Shown: in pieces, positions 8,100 through 16,588 of the stretch | Layout of the letters: every line of letters begins with the position of its first letter | Numbering within the stretch: position 1 is the stretch's first letter | Made by a program: the position numbers and the translations under genes | Origin: Acidipropionibacterium jensenii DSM 20535 | GTDB lineage: Bacteria > Actinomycetota > Actinomycetes > Propionibacteriales > Propionibacteriaceae | Assembly (NCBI RefSeq): GCF_000425285.1 | Contig: NZ_AUDD01000007.1 | Coordinates: forward strand, 1 to 64,000 | Reading direction: 5' to 3' | Length of the DNA: 64,000 bases | The notes under the pieces: model-generated | What the model was told of the DNA's origin: nothing | Seen by the model: only the letters and a program-made list of their open reading frames with translations | Databases searched by the model: none

Positions 8100-9439
8100 C
8101 AGTGAGTCTCCTTCGCGTGTGGATCTCCCCACGCTTTCGCGTAGATTCTGTCGGCCTCGTCTCCGGACTCGTCGACACCGCCGACGTAGCCGATCGGGCT
8201 CAGCGGGATGGTGCCTTCATCGAGCCCGTCGAGGACCTGCACGGCGCCCTCCTCATCGACCTCCATCTGCGCCAGCCAGTGGTCGCGACGGGCCGGGGGA
8301 ATCTTCCCCTTCGAGATGGCCTCGTCGACGATCTGCTCACGCCGTGCGGCATCCAGGTCGGCGAGAGCCTTCGCACCCCGCTCGGCGGACGCCTTCAGCT
8401 CATCCAGCTTCACCTGGTCGATCAGCGCGACCCCCTCGGGCACCTCGCGCCGCTTGCTCAGCTTTTCGAGGGTGTCGAGGATTCCTGCCTCGTCGGCATC
8501 GGAAAGCCCGAGCCGTGCCCTCACATCTTCAATGAAAGCCATGTCGGCCTCCCTTTCAGAATTGTTGGTTTCCGGCACGGCCGGACTGTCAGCCACCGCA
8601 ACCTGGGCGCGAGGCTCAGGAAACACAGGAGCGGGTGCGCCACGACGCCCCGCATAATTGAAGAACCGCAAGTCGAAATCCTGCGGGGAATCATCGGCGG
8701 GCTTCCGCGACTCATCGACGGAATCAGCCAGCCCGGCGGCCACCGCCTCATCTGCCGTGTACCACGTCTCCGCGCGCATCACATCACGCCACCGGGCAGC
8801 ATCACCGCCGGCCTTCTCGGCATACACGCCGGCGACCTGATCCGAAAGCTTCGACAGAATGTCTGCCGTCTTCTCCATATCGGCCGCATTACCCCAACAG
8901 CCACCCGAAGCATCATGAATCATCAGCTGAGAATTACGGCCCATCGTCAGGGTGTCACCACCCATCGCGATGTACGATGCGGCAGAAGCAGCCAGCCCGT
9001 CGACGGTCACATCCACCTGCGCAGACTGCCGGCGAAGCGCATTCATCATCGCGATCCCGGCGAAAGCATCCCCGCCCGGAGAATTCACGTGCACAGTCAA
9101 CTGGTCCACGTCGAGCCCGTCGACCGTCTTCACGAACTCGGAAGAATCGACGCCGTCGCCCCACATGTCCTGGCCGATCGCACCATAAACGTGCACCTCG
9201 GCAGACCGGCTGTCGTCGGACATCTTGCACGTGTACGACCCGGCAGGCTTCCGCACCACACCACGTCCACGAACCGCCGACCCATCGGCTGCTGCGGGCA
9301 TCTTCGGCGCCACATCGACGAACGCCTTAGCCACCTCATCCACTGAATCCAGCGAACCAGACACCGGTCCCGCAATCGGCTCACCATCGGCCGTGTGAAT
9401 GGTCATGTTCTTGATCTCAATTCTCGGTGGCATTGCCAT
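8099..9439 (-). CDS. Prohead protease (ClpP/S49 type) fused to scaffold-like C-terminus
   Basis: 446 residues with the start taken at the MAMPPRIE ATG (9439), overlapping the portal end. Residues ~75-260 are a ClpP-like serine protease: VHVNSPGGDAFAG, the nucleophile region LAASAASYIAMGGD and the histidine region SQLMIHDASGG are visible. Residues ~300-446 are charged, helical and Ala/Glu/Lys rich, as in scaffold domains. It would process the capsid precursor and itself during maturation. The gene lies between portal and decoration protein. Confidence 0.85.
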   Translation of the reverse strand: MAMPPRIEIKNMTIHTADGEPIAGPVSGSLDSVDEVAKAFVDVAPKMPAAADGSAVRGRGVVRKPAGSYTCKMSDDSRSAEVHVYGAIGQDMWGDGVDSSEFVKTVDGLDVDQLTVHVNSPGGDAFAGIAMMNALRRQSAQVDVTVDGLAASAASYIAMGGDTLTMGRNSQLMIHDASGGCWGNAADMEKTADILSKLSDQVAGVYAEKAGGDAARWRDVMRAETWYTADEAVAAGLADSVDESRKPADDSPQDFDLRFFNYAGRRGAPAPVFPEPRAQVAVADSPAVPETNNSEREADMAFIEDVRARLGLSDADEAGILDTLEKLSKRREVPEGVALIDQVKLDELKASAERGAKALADLDAARREQIVDEAISKGKIPPARRDHWLAQMEVDEEGAVQVLDGLDEGTIPLSPIGYVGGVDESGDEADRIYAKAWGDPHAKETH

Positions 9440-10736
9440 CGTCGCCCCCCTCAGGCTTGTCACTGCCGCCATCCAGACCCTCCTGCACCCCCAGCGACCG
9501 GGCAGTCGCCGGATCAGCTGGAGGCAGGCCATAACGTTCCCTCACATATATCTCCAGAACGTCATCGGGCCGAATCACGCCAGTCTGGACAAGAGACTGC
9601 ATCGCCTCAGCCGTCGCCGGCTGCTGCGACCCGATCTCCTCAAACACCAGCCTCGGCGCCGGAACATCGGTGCCGAAATTGATATCGACCAGATCCTCAA
9701 TCACATGCCGGTTAGTCACATCGGCCACCCACTCGGCGACCGTCTGCAACGACATCGTGAAGAAATCCGCGAACGTGGAACCCAACGCCCACGAACCGGT
9801 CTGAGTCCCCAGATTCAGGAAGTGCGCCAGAACGCTCCGTGCAATCTGTTCGTCATAGTATGAGATCGGCTTGTTCGCGTCGGGGAGCGTGCCATTCGGT
9901 GCGAGCAGTGAAAGCTTCGCCCCATTCGGGATTGACGCACCGGCATTCTCACCACCCCGAAGATTCGAAACGAGATCCTCACCAGCCTTCGCCTGCTGGT
10001 CGAGCCACTCATCCTCTCTGGCCGAACCGGCCATCCCCTCAGGTGTCGGCGGGCACTCGTAAACCGGTATCCCCAAACCGTTCCGCTCCAACGTCGTGGA
10101 CTGGATTTGCAACGCACGCTGTTTCAGAATCCACGGGCCGTAGGCCGGGCGGAGGATCGACTGCCCAAGCCAGTTCCCGCCCTCGCGGTCGTTGATATAA
10201 GCGACCAGGTTCGCAACCGGAATCGGCTCCGACTCATACTGGCCGATTGAAACCAGGCCGCCATCGGCGTCAACATTCACCTCAGATATTGTCCGTGGTG
10301 GCCGCCATCCGAGCTTGTGCAGTGTGAACAGGCCGTCATCGGTCTGACGGTAAACCTGCTCAAAGAACGCGTGCCCGAAAGGAAGAGCAGTCAACGCCAT
10401 CCGCAAATGATCAGGCCATGAGAATCGATCACCCATCCTCAACGGCGGCGTCCGATCGCCCTTCACGGGAAGACCCACAGCATCGGCCACAAAACGGGCC
10501 ACGACAGGGTCGCATCCCGTCCCGTCAATAGACCAGGCGGTGCGGCGGATCGGCAGCGTCACAGCTCGCAGAATCGACGCGATCTGGGCGTCCTCACGAC
10601 GCATCCGGTCGAAAACGCCGACCGACTTCGGCCAGCACAAATCCGGATTGTCCTCATCGTCGGGCGCAAACCACCATAGACCGGTATCTGTCCACCACTT
10701 CGGCAGCTGATAGCCAATCTCGGATGTCGACGGCAT
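9417..10736 (-). CDS. Phage portal protein (DUF935 / Mu gp29-like)
   Basis: 439 residues. The segments ALPFGHAFFEQVYR, KLGWRPPRTI and ARSVLAHFLNLGTQTGSWALG are typical of DUF935 portals. It lies directly after the terminase large subunit and overlaps the protease start by 23 nt. The portal forms the ring through which DNA is packaged and to which the connector proteins bind. Confidence 0.85.
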   Translation of the reverse strand: MPSTSEIGYQLPKWWTDTGLWWFAPDDEDNPDLCWPKSVGVFDRMRREDAQIASILRAVTLPIRRTAWSIDGTGCDPVVARFVADAVGLPVKGDRTPPLRMGDRFSWPDHLRMALTALPFGHAFFEQVYRQTDDGLFTLHKLGWRPPRTISEVNVDADGGLVSIGQYESEPIPVANLVAYINDREGGNWLGQSILRPAYGPWILKQRALQIQSTTLERNGLGIPVYECPPTPEGMAGSAREDEWLDQQAKAGEDLVSNLRGGENAGASIPNGAKLSLLAPNGTLPDANKPISYYDEQIARSVLAHFLNLGTQTGSWALGSTFADFFTMSLQTVAEWVADVTNRHVIEDLVDINFGTDVPAPRLVFEEIGSQQPATAEAMQSLVQTGVIRPDDVLEIYVRERYGLPPADPATARSLGVQEGLDGGSDKPEGGDDGNATEN

Positions 10737-10747
10737 TCAGCGCCTCC

Positions 10748-12487
10748 TCAAAAATGCATGCCCATCACGGAAATGCGGGAACTAGAGACCGGGTCACGGC
10801 CCGATATTGTGCGCGCGAACGGCACTTTCGGCGGCACTGCGACAGGCTGCTGGGCGAGCCACACGGCCTCAACCCACGCCATCAACGGCGCCGCATCGCC
10901 CGGAGACTTCTTCCGATCCACCACACCCTGATCGCCGCGATAGGCGATCGACGCGGTCGCAGCAGCAACATCCAGCTGCGCCTGCGGGGTGTGCATGACC
11001 TTCCCGTCACGAACCATGTCGTGCACGATCCCGAAGCACCTCATGGTGTCCAGGTCGACGTGCGGGATTGTGAAATCTGGATCATCAGAAAGCTGCGACA
11101 CCAGATCTGAGATCTGCGCGCCACGGGCCTGACCGGTCCACGCCGAAACCTCCGACGCATGCTCGACCAGCCACGGCTTCACCCAGCCGACACCCTGCTC
11201 CGCATGCCACACCTCACCCTGAATCACGCCATCAGGGCGGCGTCCGGCACGACACAGCCACGTGTGCGACCGGTCCAAAGACATGTCAACCGACACCACC
11301 CACGGCGCCGAAATCCGATCCGCCTGGGCAACCGTCACAGCCCCGCCGGCATCCTCGACAAGCTGCACCACGCCGCGATCCCACGCCCCAGACGGGAACG
11401 GGCCATGCAGCCCGCCATCAGGCCACTGGCACAGACACTCAGTGCGGAAAGTCCACTCCGTGTCGGCGCGCTGCCCCTCAGTCTTCGCATCTCCGGCGAT
11501 CGTCGCCTCCGAGATGCAATAGCCCATCGACGGGTTCGCCTGCGCCCAGCCGTCACGGTCCATCACGTCACAGCCAGGGGCGGCCGACCATTCGAAAATC
11601 CCCAGAGTGTCAGGGTCCTCGTCGAAATCCTCAGGCGCTAGATCGTCGCCATCCTCGTCGGCGAGGTCTGGCATCTCTGAGATCTCGTCAATCGTCGGAG
11701 TCTGCCGGGCCTCTTCGGCCGCGTTGATGCCGTCGGGATCACCCAGAGCCTCATGCGCCATCGCACGGAGCGTCTTCAGCACTACCGACGACATGTCACC
11801 GGCATTGCTGAACGTGGCGATCAGCGCGGCAGGGCGGGCATTCGTCGTCTTCGTGATCGCAGCCCACGCATCCCAGCTCTGATGCTCACGAAGCTCGTCA
11901 AGGAGGATCAAATCTCCGGAAAGTCCGCGACCCGCCTTGCGGTTTGCCGCCTTGACCTTGTACCGTTCGCCGGACTTCAGCCGGATTGTCTTCTGGCCGT
12001 TGACACGAATCGGCTTATCGGCGAGCTTCGCCAGATCTGGCGTGTCATCGATGATGTCCTGGACGCCGTCCCACACCTCCGAGGCGGTGTCCAAATCCTG
12101 CGCCGTACCCAGCACCAGATCGACGCCAAGCACGAACAGAAAGAACAGCGCCAACACCTGCGAGACAACACTCTTGCCGTTTTGCCGGGCAACCTCGACA
12201 ACAACCTTGCGGAACCTGAACAGCGCGTCCAACGGGTCACGACGATCCAACGTCGACACCGTCAAATCGCCGGCCAGCTCCAACATGTGCACCAGCAGCC
12301 ACCGCTGCCACGGGAACAAGTCGACCCCACACACATCCCGGGCGAACTCCACCGCAGCGAACCCGAGAGACGTCTCCTCAGTCAGTTCGCGAAGCGGCGG
12401 CGTGAAAATCCTCGGCTCAGTCCGCCCATGACGGACCTTCCGCCGAGAATGGCTACCAGCCTTCAGCTTTGAAGCGCTGGTGACCAT
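10748..12487 (-). CDS. Terminase large subunit
   Basis: 579 residues. Walker A is at ~100-106 (ARQNGKS), Walker B at ~195 (LILLDELREH), followed by a coupling motif region with TFSNAG; the C-terminal half contains an RNase H-like nuclease region with VSVDMSLDRSHTW. This is the DNA-packaging motor of HK97-type phages. It follows the small subunit by one base and precedes the portal gene. Confidence 0.9.
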   Translation of the reverse strand: MVTSASKLKAGSHSRRKVRHGRTEPRIFTPPLRELTEETSLGFAAVEFARDVCGVDLFPWQRWLLVHMLELAGDLTVSTLDRRDPLDALFRFRKVVVEVARQNGKSVVSQVLALFFLFVLGVDLVLGTAQDLDTASEVWDGVQDIIDDTPDLAKLADKPIRVNGQKTIRLKSGERYKVKAANRKAGRGLSGDLILLDELREHQSWDAWAAITKTTNARPAALIATFSNAGDMSSVVLKTLRAMAHEALGDPDGINAAEEARQTPTIDEISEMPDLADEDGDDLAPEDFDEDPDTLGIFEWSAAPGCDVMDRDGWAQANPSMGYCISEATIAGDAKTEGQRADTEWTFRTECLCQWPDGGLHGPFPSGAWDRGVVQLVEDAGGAVTVAQADRISAPWVVSVDMSLDRSHTWLCRAGRRPDGVIQGEVWHAEQGVGWVKPWLVEHASEVSAWTGQARGAQISDLVSQLSDDPDFTIPHVDLDTMRCFGIVHDMVRDGKVMHTPQAQLDVAAATASIAYRGDQGVVDRKKSPGDAAPLMAWVEAVWLAQQPVAVPPKVPFARTISGRDPVSSSRISVMGMHF

Positions 12488-12488
12488 C

Positions 12489-12797
12489 TCACACCACCTT
12501 CAGCCCCTTGAACTTGTCCAACTTCGACGCAGGCTTCCTCGGCTCCGCCGGCTTCTTCGCATCCGTTTTCTTCTCCACCGTCAACCCCAACGCCTCACAA
12601 AACTTCAAAAACGTCGGGAACACCGTGTTGTCGAACTTCCCGCCCTCCGACACCAACACCTGCTGATCGTCAATCAACAACGCCAACGACCGAGCAGCCG
12701 CAACAGTAGCCGAATTCCTCTTCAACAAACCAGGAGACCCCCGCAAAGAATCCTCCAAAGCCTCCGAAACACTCTTCATCGGGAACTTGTCAGACAT
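12489..12797 (-). CDS. Terminase small subunit
   Basis: 102 residues from the ATG at 12797, preceded at six bases by GGAG. Longer in-frame starts would run into the repeat-rich intergenic region. It contains EALEDSLRGSPGLLKRN and ends in a Lys-rich tail (KLDKFKGLKVV) as in small actinophage TerS proteins, and adjoins the large subunit. It would recognise the packaging site. Confidence 0.75.
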   Translation of the reverse strand: MSDKFPMKSVSEALEDSLRGSPGLLKRNSATVAAARSLALLIDDQQVLVSEGGKFDNTVFPTFLKFCEALGLTVEKKTDAKKPAEPRKPASKLDKFKGLKVV

Positions 12798-12799
12798 CA

Positions 12800-12990
12800 C
12801 CACTCCATGCATAAATATTAGGTCCAGCAGACCGCGCGCGCGACCCCCCTCACCAAAAACCAGGGGAGGGCGGCCGGTGCCGGCCGTGGAAGTGTCCCTT
12901 TGTTTCGCGCTGGCTTTTCTGGGTGGGGGTGGGTGCATAAGTATGCGTCGCCTCGCATAGTCATGCATGCGGGGTGAATATGCGAGTCGC
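12800..12990. other. Candidate cos / packaging region
   Basis: The 197 bases between the HNH gene and the terminase small subunit hold no gene but several palindromes: a 7-bp-arm CGGCCGG repeat at 12871-12886, a 12-nt one at 12935-12946, a 6-bp-arm TATGCG one at 12942-12959 and CATGCATG at 12962-12969, plus a run of alternating CG near 12833. An HNH nuclease next to terminase is known to mark cos-type packaging; placing cos here is inference. Confidence 0.4.
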
Positions 12991-12993
12991 CAT

Positions 12994-13701
12994 TCAGTAT
13001 GTGATTATCGGCGCGATTGGTTTTGGTTTATTGATTTCGAGAATGGTATTCCATCCTGGAAATTCGGGCGCATTGTCGTTGTGGTCGAATGCGAGGAAGT
13101 ATCCGGTGATGCCTTGGAGGCTTTGCTTCTCGTCGCCTCGGTGCCGTTGGATGACGCGCTGTCGGCATACGGCTTCGGGTGTGGTGACGAGGAAGGTGTG
13201 TGTCGCGCGTGCGGTGCGTCGTGCCCTGACGCGGGCTGTGGTGGTGGCGCCGGAGCGGATGATGACGGCTCGGGCGTGCGGGTTGGCGGCGATGCCACGC
13301 ATGGCTTTGGTGAACTGCGCCCGTGATGTCCATTGCGGGTCGTCCCAGTCGAGGATGTCGAGCTGGTCCTGCTGACGTGCGATGGTGGTCTTCCCTGCTC
13401 CTGGTGGGCCGCAGAGGATGACGACGAGGCGTGACCGTTCGTCTGGTGGCTGCCATCGGTCGCCTGCGCGCTTGTTGCATCGCAGGTGTGATGGCGCCCA
13501 GTTGGCTCGGTCCCAGGTGAGCTCGGGGAACTTGGATCTGGGTTTGATGTGCTGGACGGAGCATGACCAGTCGCCGCCGCGCAGTGAGTAGTCCAGGGGC
13601 TCTCCGCATATGCAGCAGGGCAGGTGTTCGCGTCGGCCTTTGGCGCGGATCCAGCGGAGTGCATCTTGGGCGGCGCGTCCGGACCATGGCCTGACCTGCA
13701 C
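12994..13701 (-). CDS. HNH endonuclease fused to P-loop ATPase/kinase domain
   Basis: 235 residues from a GTG at 13701 with AGGAGG five bases upstream. Residues ~28-80 form an HNH nuclease with CCICGEP, SVQHIKPRSKF, NW and HLRCN as metal and catalytic elements. Residues ~92-215 form a P-loop NTPase with Walker A ILCGPPGAGKTT and an LDWDD acid motif, like small phage kinases. The HNH part fits the nuclease that works with terminase at cos. The attached P-loop domain is unusual; it could power DNA handling or modify ends. Confidence 0.8.
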   Translation of the reverse strand: MQVRPWSGRAAQDALRWIRAKGRREHLPCCICGEPLDYSLRGGDWSCSVQHIKPRSKFPELTWDRANWAPSHLRCNKRAGDRWQPPDERSRLVVILCGPPGAGKTTIARQQDQLDILDWDDPQWTSRAQFTKAMRGIAANPHARAVIIRSGATTTARVRARRTARATHTFLVTTPEAVCRQRVIQRHRGDEKQSLQGITGYFLAFDHNDNAPEFPGWNTILEINKPKPIAPIITY

Positions 13702-13719
13702 CGTGACCTCCTTGCGATC

Positions 13720-14001
13720 TTAGAGGTCGTCTGTGATCTCGTCGGCTGGGTCGAATCGGTGTGGATTCCCAGCCTCGTCGTAGTAGATCCGCGATTGCAG
13801 TTGGAGGTGCTCGGGAACCGACGCCCAGGTCCGCGCTTCGATCCCGATCAGACTCACCGCGACCTCGGAGTAGGGGCCGTTGTCGGTGATCTGGACGGGT
13901 CGGTCAGCAAGCGGATGACGTAGGCGCGTACCGTCAATGTAGACGCCGGCCATCTTGCTATTGCTCTGCCCGACGATCTCGATGAGTTCCGGGATCTTCA
14001 T
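13720..14001 (-). CDS. Phage protein of unknown function, 93 aa
   Basis: Start ATG at 14001 (MKIPELIEIVGQSNSKMAGV); the open frame extends further up but the extension looks non-coding. The protein seems to be a single alpha/beta domain with a central TDNGPYSEVAVSLIGIEA strand region. No family recognised. It precedes the HNH fusion gene. Confidence 0.6.
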   Translation of the reverse strand: MKIPELIEIVGQSNSKMAGVYIDGTRLRHPLADRPVQITDNGPYSEVAVSLIGIEARTWASVPEHLQLQSRIYYDEAGNPHRFDPADEITDDL

Positions 14002-14534
14002 GGTCGCCTCCGTGGTGTGCATCCCGCGCGGGACGTGATTGCCGCTATCGATGTCGCTGACCGTGGTCGCGGCGTTGCGGATCTGCGCTGTCCGTGCGGG
14101 AAGTGTGTGCCGGATTGTGGTCACCATTCCGGCGGATGGTCGCGGATGCCCTGTCCGCACAGTGTGGGGGCGGAAAGGAACACCCTGGACGCTGGCCACG
14201 TGTGGGTTCCCGGATTGTGGACCGAAGCCGGGATCTTCGCAGGCCCATTCCCTCGGCACTTCTGCGAGGTGGGTTCCCGTCACCATTTGAGCTTCCGGTG
14301 GAGAGGCTTGGTGAGCGCGCTGATGGTGAGAGGATCGAACTCCCCGAGCGCGGTTTTGGAGACCGTGCACCACACCAGTGGCCCACCAATCGCACCGCCC
14401 CGGCCCCGCAAAGCTGCAGGACTCCGGGACGGTACTTCCTGCCCACCATCGGCGGGAGGCATGAGAAAAGGCCGCCAGATCCGGGGATCAGCGGCCAGCT
14501 ATTTGGAGACACTTCTGCCTCACGACGTAGGTTA
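14002..14534. other. 533-bp stretch without a convincing gene
   Basis: Open frames on both strands are present but none has a start, composition and overlap pattern like its neighbours. The only structured element I see is the tRNA-like sequence at 14320-14391. The stretch separates early from late genes and may hold the late promoter, but no clear -35/-10 pair stands out. Confidence 0.5.
14320..14391 (-). tRNA. tRNA-Trp(CCA)-like sequence, possibly degenerate
   Basis: The minus strand has a tRNA-like 72-mer: anticodon loop CTCCAAA (CCA, Trp) closed by four good pairs, a five-base variable loop, a T arm with loop TTCGATC and a five-pair stem (one G-T), and discriminator G as expected for Trp. 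However only four of seven acceptor pairs form and the D arm is irregular. It may be a decayed or atypical phage tRNA. Confidence 0.35.
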
Positions 14535-15356
14535 TCACATTTCAGCTGTCATGCAATCAGTGATCTCCTCGTCCTTTCGGGCCAGCGATTCGAGGATGCC
14601 GGGGAACGTGAGGGCGATGATGTCCCAGGGCCGCCACAGCTGGGTTGGGCGTCCTCGGGCTGATTTGATCTGGGTGACCGGTGTGATCTTGTGGGTGTCA
14701 CGCCAGAGCCGGAGTTTCCTCTCGGTGATGCCGGGGATCGCCTCGCATGCCTCCTGTGTGGTGAGGGGTGCCGCGTGCATCCAATCGGCAGTCATGCGCG
14801 CCGGGCCCGGGTACTCGTGCCGGAAGGGCTGCCATCGGGTCGCTGTGCAGACGAGCATGTCACCGTCCTCGACAAGGGTGGAGTCGCATTCTGGGCAGGG
14901 GATTCGGTGGGGTGGCCGGAGTCCGATGGCGTGCGCGGCGCTGGAGTAGAGGTCGTTGATTTGCTGTTGCGCGGCTTTGAATTGCACCTCAGGCATGGTG
15001 TTGACGACGGTGAGCCATGCTGGTGCGAGCCATGCGCATTCGGCCTCCCATGATGATTCGGTGGGCTGCGGATGCTGCTGCTGGCCGTCTGGTCCGAGTG
15101 CATCCCAGACGAGGCGGGAGACGTCCTGCAAGCGTGCGAGTCCTCCCCAGTGCGAGTCCTCCCGTCCGTCGAGGAGGAATGTCACGGTCTCATCACAGGG
15201 CGCTTTGGACCCGAAGACGGGCGGGTGGTGGATCGCCGGACCGTCGGACGGGTTGCGTGTCCCGTCGAGGGCGTGGAGCTCATCGACGATCGCCGGGAGC
15301 TGTCTGATTCGGTCGGTGTTTCTCCAGTCTGGGATCCATTCGAGCTGGTCTGTCAC
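14535..15356 (-). CDS. Zinc-ribbon / HTH phage protein
   Basis: 273 residues. A four-cysteine zinc ribbon is visible at ~153-170 (CPECDSTL then LVC), followed at ~205-250 by a winged-helix-like region (TTQEACEAIPGITERKLRLW then GRPTQLW) resembling MerR-like or DNA-binding HTH modules. Proteins of this build occur in actinophage early regions and are thought to bind DNA. Function unproven. Confidence 0.65.
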   Translation of the reverse strand: MTDQLEWIPDWRNTDRIRQLPAIVDELHALDGTRNPSDGPAIHHPPVFGSKAPCDETVTFLLDGREDSHWGGLARLQDVSRLVWDALGPDGQQQHPQPTESSWEAECAWLAPAWLTVVNTMPEVQFKAAQQQINDLYSSAAHAIGLRPPHRIPCPECDSTLVEDGDMLVCTATRWQPFRHEYPGPARMTADWMHAAPLTTQEACEAIPGITERKLRLWRDTHKITPVTQIKSARGRPTQLWRPWDIIALTFPGILESLARKDEEITDCMTAEM

Positions 15357-15601
15357 GGGTGCCTCCTGGTGGTGATGGCCATGTCTGCGATTCGTGCGTC
15401 GATGGGTGGCGCGGATTGTGGGCAGGGTGGCCGTGATGATGTGGGCAGTGTGAAGCGGATGTGACGTCGGGATTGCAGGGTGATGCCGGTCTTCGCGATC
15501 TGGGCTCCGATGTCGGCGAGGCTGGTGAGGATTTCCTTGACTGACAGCAAGGTCGCTTCGGACATCCGCTCCAGCATGAGGCCGGTCTGGTCACTCATCA
15601 T
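15353..15601 (-). CDS. Small phage protein, 82 aa, unknown
   Basis: Starts at one of two adjacent ATG codons (15601 or 15598) that overlap the stop of the preceding mini-gene, and ends overlapping the next gene by 4 nt. The first 40 residues (SEATLLSVKEILTSLADIGA) are helical; the rest is Pro/Arg rich. No family recognised. Confidence 0.55.
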   Translation of the reverse strand: MMSDQTGLMLERMSEATLLSVKEILTSLADIGAQIAKTGITLQSRRHIRFTLPTSSRPPCPQSAPPIDARIADMAITTRRHP

Positions 15602-15653
15602 GTTCCTTTGGGTCGATGATGTCGAGGAGCAGTTTCGCTGTGGTCGATGCCAT
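15591..15653 (-). CDS. Mini-ORF, 20 aa
   Basis: ATG at 15653 preceded by AAAGGA; peptide MASTTAKLLLDIIDPKEHDE. It ends inside the start of the next gene, as do its neighbours. It is small enough to be a coupling device rather than a functional peptide. Confidence 0.4.
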   Translation of the reverse strand: MASTTAKLLLDIIDPKEHDE

Positions 15654-15655
15654 GG

Positions 15656-15805
15656 TCAGTTTCCTTTGACCATGGCGATGATGAGCTCCATGGCTTGGTC
15701 TTCTGTGAAGCCGGCGTTGACGGCAGCCTCCCACATTTCGCGGAGTTGCCTCATCCCCATGATGATGTCGTCCAGGTTTCCGATGTTGGGGGTTTCGTTG
15801 CTCAT
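15656..15805 (-). CDS. Small phage protein, 49 aa, unknown
   Basis: ATG at 15805 overlaps the stop of the preceding gene (ATGA). Contains an amphipathic helix (MGMRQLREMWEAAVNAGF) and ends with a UBA-like pattern (TEDQAMELIIAMVKG). No assigned function. Confidence 0.6.
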   Translation of the reverse strand: MSNETPNIGNLDDIIMGMRQLREMWEAAVNAGFTEDQAMELIIAMVKGN

Positions 15806-16008
15806 TGCTGCTCCTTGTGCATGTGGTGGGGTGTGATGTGGGTGGCGTCGATCAGTTCGGGGCCGGTCTCGGAGATCAGTGCGAGAGGCCACGGTCCATA
15901 ACCGTGCCCGTAACAGGGTGGTGGGTCGTCTCGATACCTCCATCGCAGCGCTTCTGCGAGCCTCCTGAGCTGAACCTGGATTGATGGGTTCACGCGGTGG
16001 CTGCTCAT
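15802..16008 (-). CDS. Small phage protein, 68 aa, unknown
   Basis: Start at the ATG at 16008, which overlaps the upstream TGA; another ATG lies six bases upstream. The N-terminal part is basic (VQLRRLAEALRWRYRDD), with several His residues near the end. Not recognised. Confidence 0.55.
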   Translation of the reverse strand: MSSHRVNPSIQVQLRRLAEALRWRYRDDPPPCYGHGYGPWPLALISETGPELIDATHITPHHMHKEQQ

Positions 16009-16412
16009 GAGCATGGCCCCTTGCCCCAATCAATCTGGTGGGCTCGCTGGCGTTTCAGATCCCCGGGCGGATAGGTTCCGACGAGACTGTCAGCAGCCAG
16101 TTGATCATTGAGCTGGTCGAGGATTTGACGGGCGGTATCGACAACGTCATCACTTGACTGTTCTGGAACCGGCAAGCTCCAGATGTGCCCCCACAGTTCC
16201 GACGTCTCAACATGGCTTCGGCGGCCGATCCCGAGGAAGCCCTTCGAATCGCAGACTGAGGTCTGTACCGTGCTGTGCCGTTCGAGTGCGACCCATAAGC
16301 CAAGCGACCTCCGGATGGCGCCGGAGAAATCGCGAATGTACTCGACACGCCACCGCCATCCGTCTGGTACTGCTGGCATCCCGGTGCTCGGGTCGATCTT
16401 GTGGTTGCTCAT
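16005..16412 (-). CDS. Phage protein of unknown function, 135 aa
   Basis: ATG at 16412 overlaps the preceding small gene. The first half (WRWRVEYIRDFSGAIRRSLG and WVALERHST) looks like beta strands; the second half carries SSDDVVDTARQILDQLNDQL, a helix. No known domain seen. Part of the coupled chain of small early genes. Confidence 0.6.
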   Translation of the reverse strand: MSNHKIDPSTGMPAVPDGWRWRVEYIRDFSGAIRRSLGLWVALERHSTVQTSVCDSKGFLGIGRRSHVETSELWGHIWSLPVPEQSSDDVVDTARQILDQLNDQLAADSLVGTYPPGDLKRQRAHQIDWGKGPCS

Positions 16413-16588
16413 CGGGTTCTCCTGGTGCGGATGTAGGCGGCGAGGGTCCAGGTGAGGTATGCGGTGGATACGGCGAGGGGGATCCATCGGAGGACGGTGG
16501 CGTCGGTGATGGTGGGTCCGCAGATGCAGTCGGGTCCGTCGGTGTGGTCGATGTCATCGGCGACTGGAAAGACCTCCAGCGTGGTCAC
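16409..16588 (-). CDS. Small membrane protein, 59 aa
   Basis: GTG start at 16588 overlaps the upstream TGA, and its own TGA overlaps the next ATG. The N-terminus carries HTDGPDCICGP with two close cysteines; residues ~33-53 form one hydrophobic segment, then a basic end (RTRRTR) that would stay in the cytoplasm. Function unknown; possibly a membrane accessory of the lytic programme. Confidence 0.6.
   Translation of the reverse strand: MTTLEVFPVADDIDHTDGPDCICGPTITDATVLRWIPLAVSTAYLTWTLAAYIRTRRTR

Noticed and set aside
14002-14534. Long open frames on both strands, for example one continuing the 93-aa gene upstream
   Set aside because: No Shine-Dalgarno near their starts and the translated extension looks random; only a tRNA-like element is supported.
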